A stretch of 55,150 nucleotides of DNA from JBHGXV01 sp041920505 (GTDB lineage Bacteria > Bacillota > Bacilli > Brevibacillales > Brevibacillaceae), in NCBI GenBank assembly GCA_041920505.1, contig JBHGXV010000013.1, positions 1 to 55,150 on the forward strand. Reading direction: 5' to 3'. Of this stretch, positions 55,011 to 55,150 are shown one piece after another (the stretch's first letter is position 1; every line of letters starts with the position of its first letter). A program made the position numbers and the translations under genes. Under the pieces are notes generated by a model that did no database searches, was not told the DNA's origin, and saw only the letters and a list, made by a program, of their open reading frames with translations.

Positions 55011-55150
55011 TGATGTGCACCCCTTAGAATAGACATTGGAAAAACCCCCTTGGTTATCCGATGAAAATTCTAGGGGGTGCATTTGTTATGGCAATAAAGG
55101 GTCAGAAGTTCAAGAGCTATCCACATGAAATGAAAACGGAAGCCATTAGA
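55011..55150 (+). mobile_element. IS3-family insertion sequence, left end (truncated by window edge)
   Basis: From about 55011 the sequence TGATGTGCACCCCTTAGAAT resembles the terminal inverted repeats of IS3-family (IS150-like) elements, which begin TG and carry a conserved ACCCC block. It is followed after ~75 bp by the start of an orfA transposase gene. The exact left boundary (55008 or 55011) and target duplication cannot be fixed because the right end is outside the window. Confidence 0.75.
55088..55150 (+). CDS. IS3-family transposase OrfA, N-terminus only
   Basis: Twenty-one codons are present (MAIKGQKFKSYPHEMKTEAI and one more), running off the window. This is the typical start of the IS3-family OrfA helix-turn-helix protein (KGQKFKSYSPEFKLEAV-type), which together with a frameshifted OrfB makes the transposase. 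The ATG follows AGGGGGTGC. Whether the element is complete cannot be told. Confidence 0.75.
   Translation, partial: MAIKGQKFKSYPHEMKTEAIR

Overview
The window is a chromosomal segment of a moderately GC-rich, endospore-forming type Bacillota (order Bacillales). The gene order hrcA-grpE-dnaK-dnaJ-prmA-rsmE-mtaB and rpsU-yqeY-nfeD-floA-yqfC-yqfD-phoH-ybeY-dgkA-cdd-era-yqzL-recO-glyQS-ccpN-ppsR-dnaG-sigA-trmK-nif3 is the B. subtilis yqe/yqf region. The heat-shock operon carries a perfect CIRCE element and the YabP/YqfC and YqfD sporulation-associated proteins are present. The base composition and 16S fragment suggest a lineage outside Bacillus sensu stricto (Alicyclobacillaceae or Brevibacillus-like); this placement is inference.

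Left end (1-10.3 kb): the 5' part of a 16S rRNA gene and its strong promoter read leftward off the window. Then come an EEP-family phosphodiesterase (+), a convergent alkaline-phosphatase-superfamily enzyme, and a minus-strand run trmK - nif3 - SLH surface protein - S41 protease - TetR regulator. An acyl-CoA dehydrogenase with a cre-like site and a palindromic operator candidate closes this part.

Middle left (10.4-30.6 kb, nearly all minus strand): a CDF metal transporter with Fur-like boxes, a DUF2157 membrane protein, sigA and dnaG, ppsR and ccpN (which seems to start at ATC), glyQS under a glycine T-box, recO, the 51-codon gene yqzL, era, cdd, dgkA, ybeY, phoH, yqfD, yqfC, then a membrane protein with floA and nfeD, then yqeY and rpsU.

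Centre (30.7-43.7 kb): a mosaic with alternating strands that interrupts the usual yqeV-yqeW-rpsU order. It holds murF, an AT-rich island with an orphan secreted protein and a small membrane protein, ddl, an unknown CxxC protein, a DEAD-box helicase, coaA, a frameshifted secreted hydrolase, an rRNA methyltransferase of the RlmI type, a Na/Pi cotransporter (YqeW type) and lrgAB.

Right end (43.8-55.15 kb): a MOSC protein, then the heat-shock/translation operon hrcA-grpE-dnaK | dnaJ-prmA-rsmE-mtaB-nudix-deoC with an internal terminator and a second promoter before dnaJ. A GNAT acetyltransferase, a frameshifted membrane-anchored protein, and the left end of an IS3-family insertion sequence cut by the window edge follow.

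Most genes are conserved housekeeping functions: replication and transcription initiation, tRNA charging and modification, ribosome assembly, chaperones, peptidoglycan precursors and CoA. I see no CRISPR array, prophage or recognisable defence island. The least ordinary items are the apparent ATC start of ccpN, three frameshifted genes, the SLH-protease-TetR cluster, the third gene of the flotillin operon, and the orphan secreted protein in the AT-rich island.
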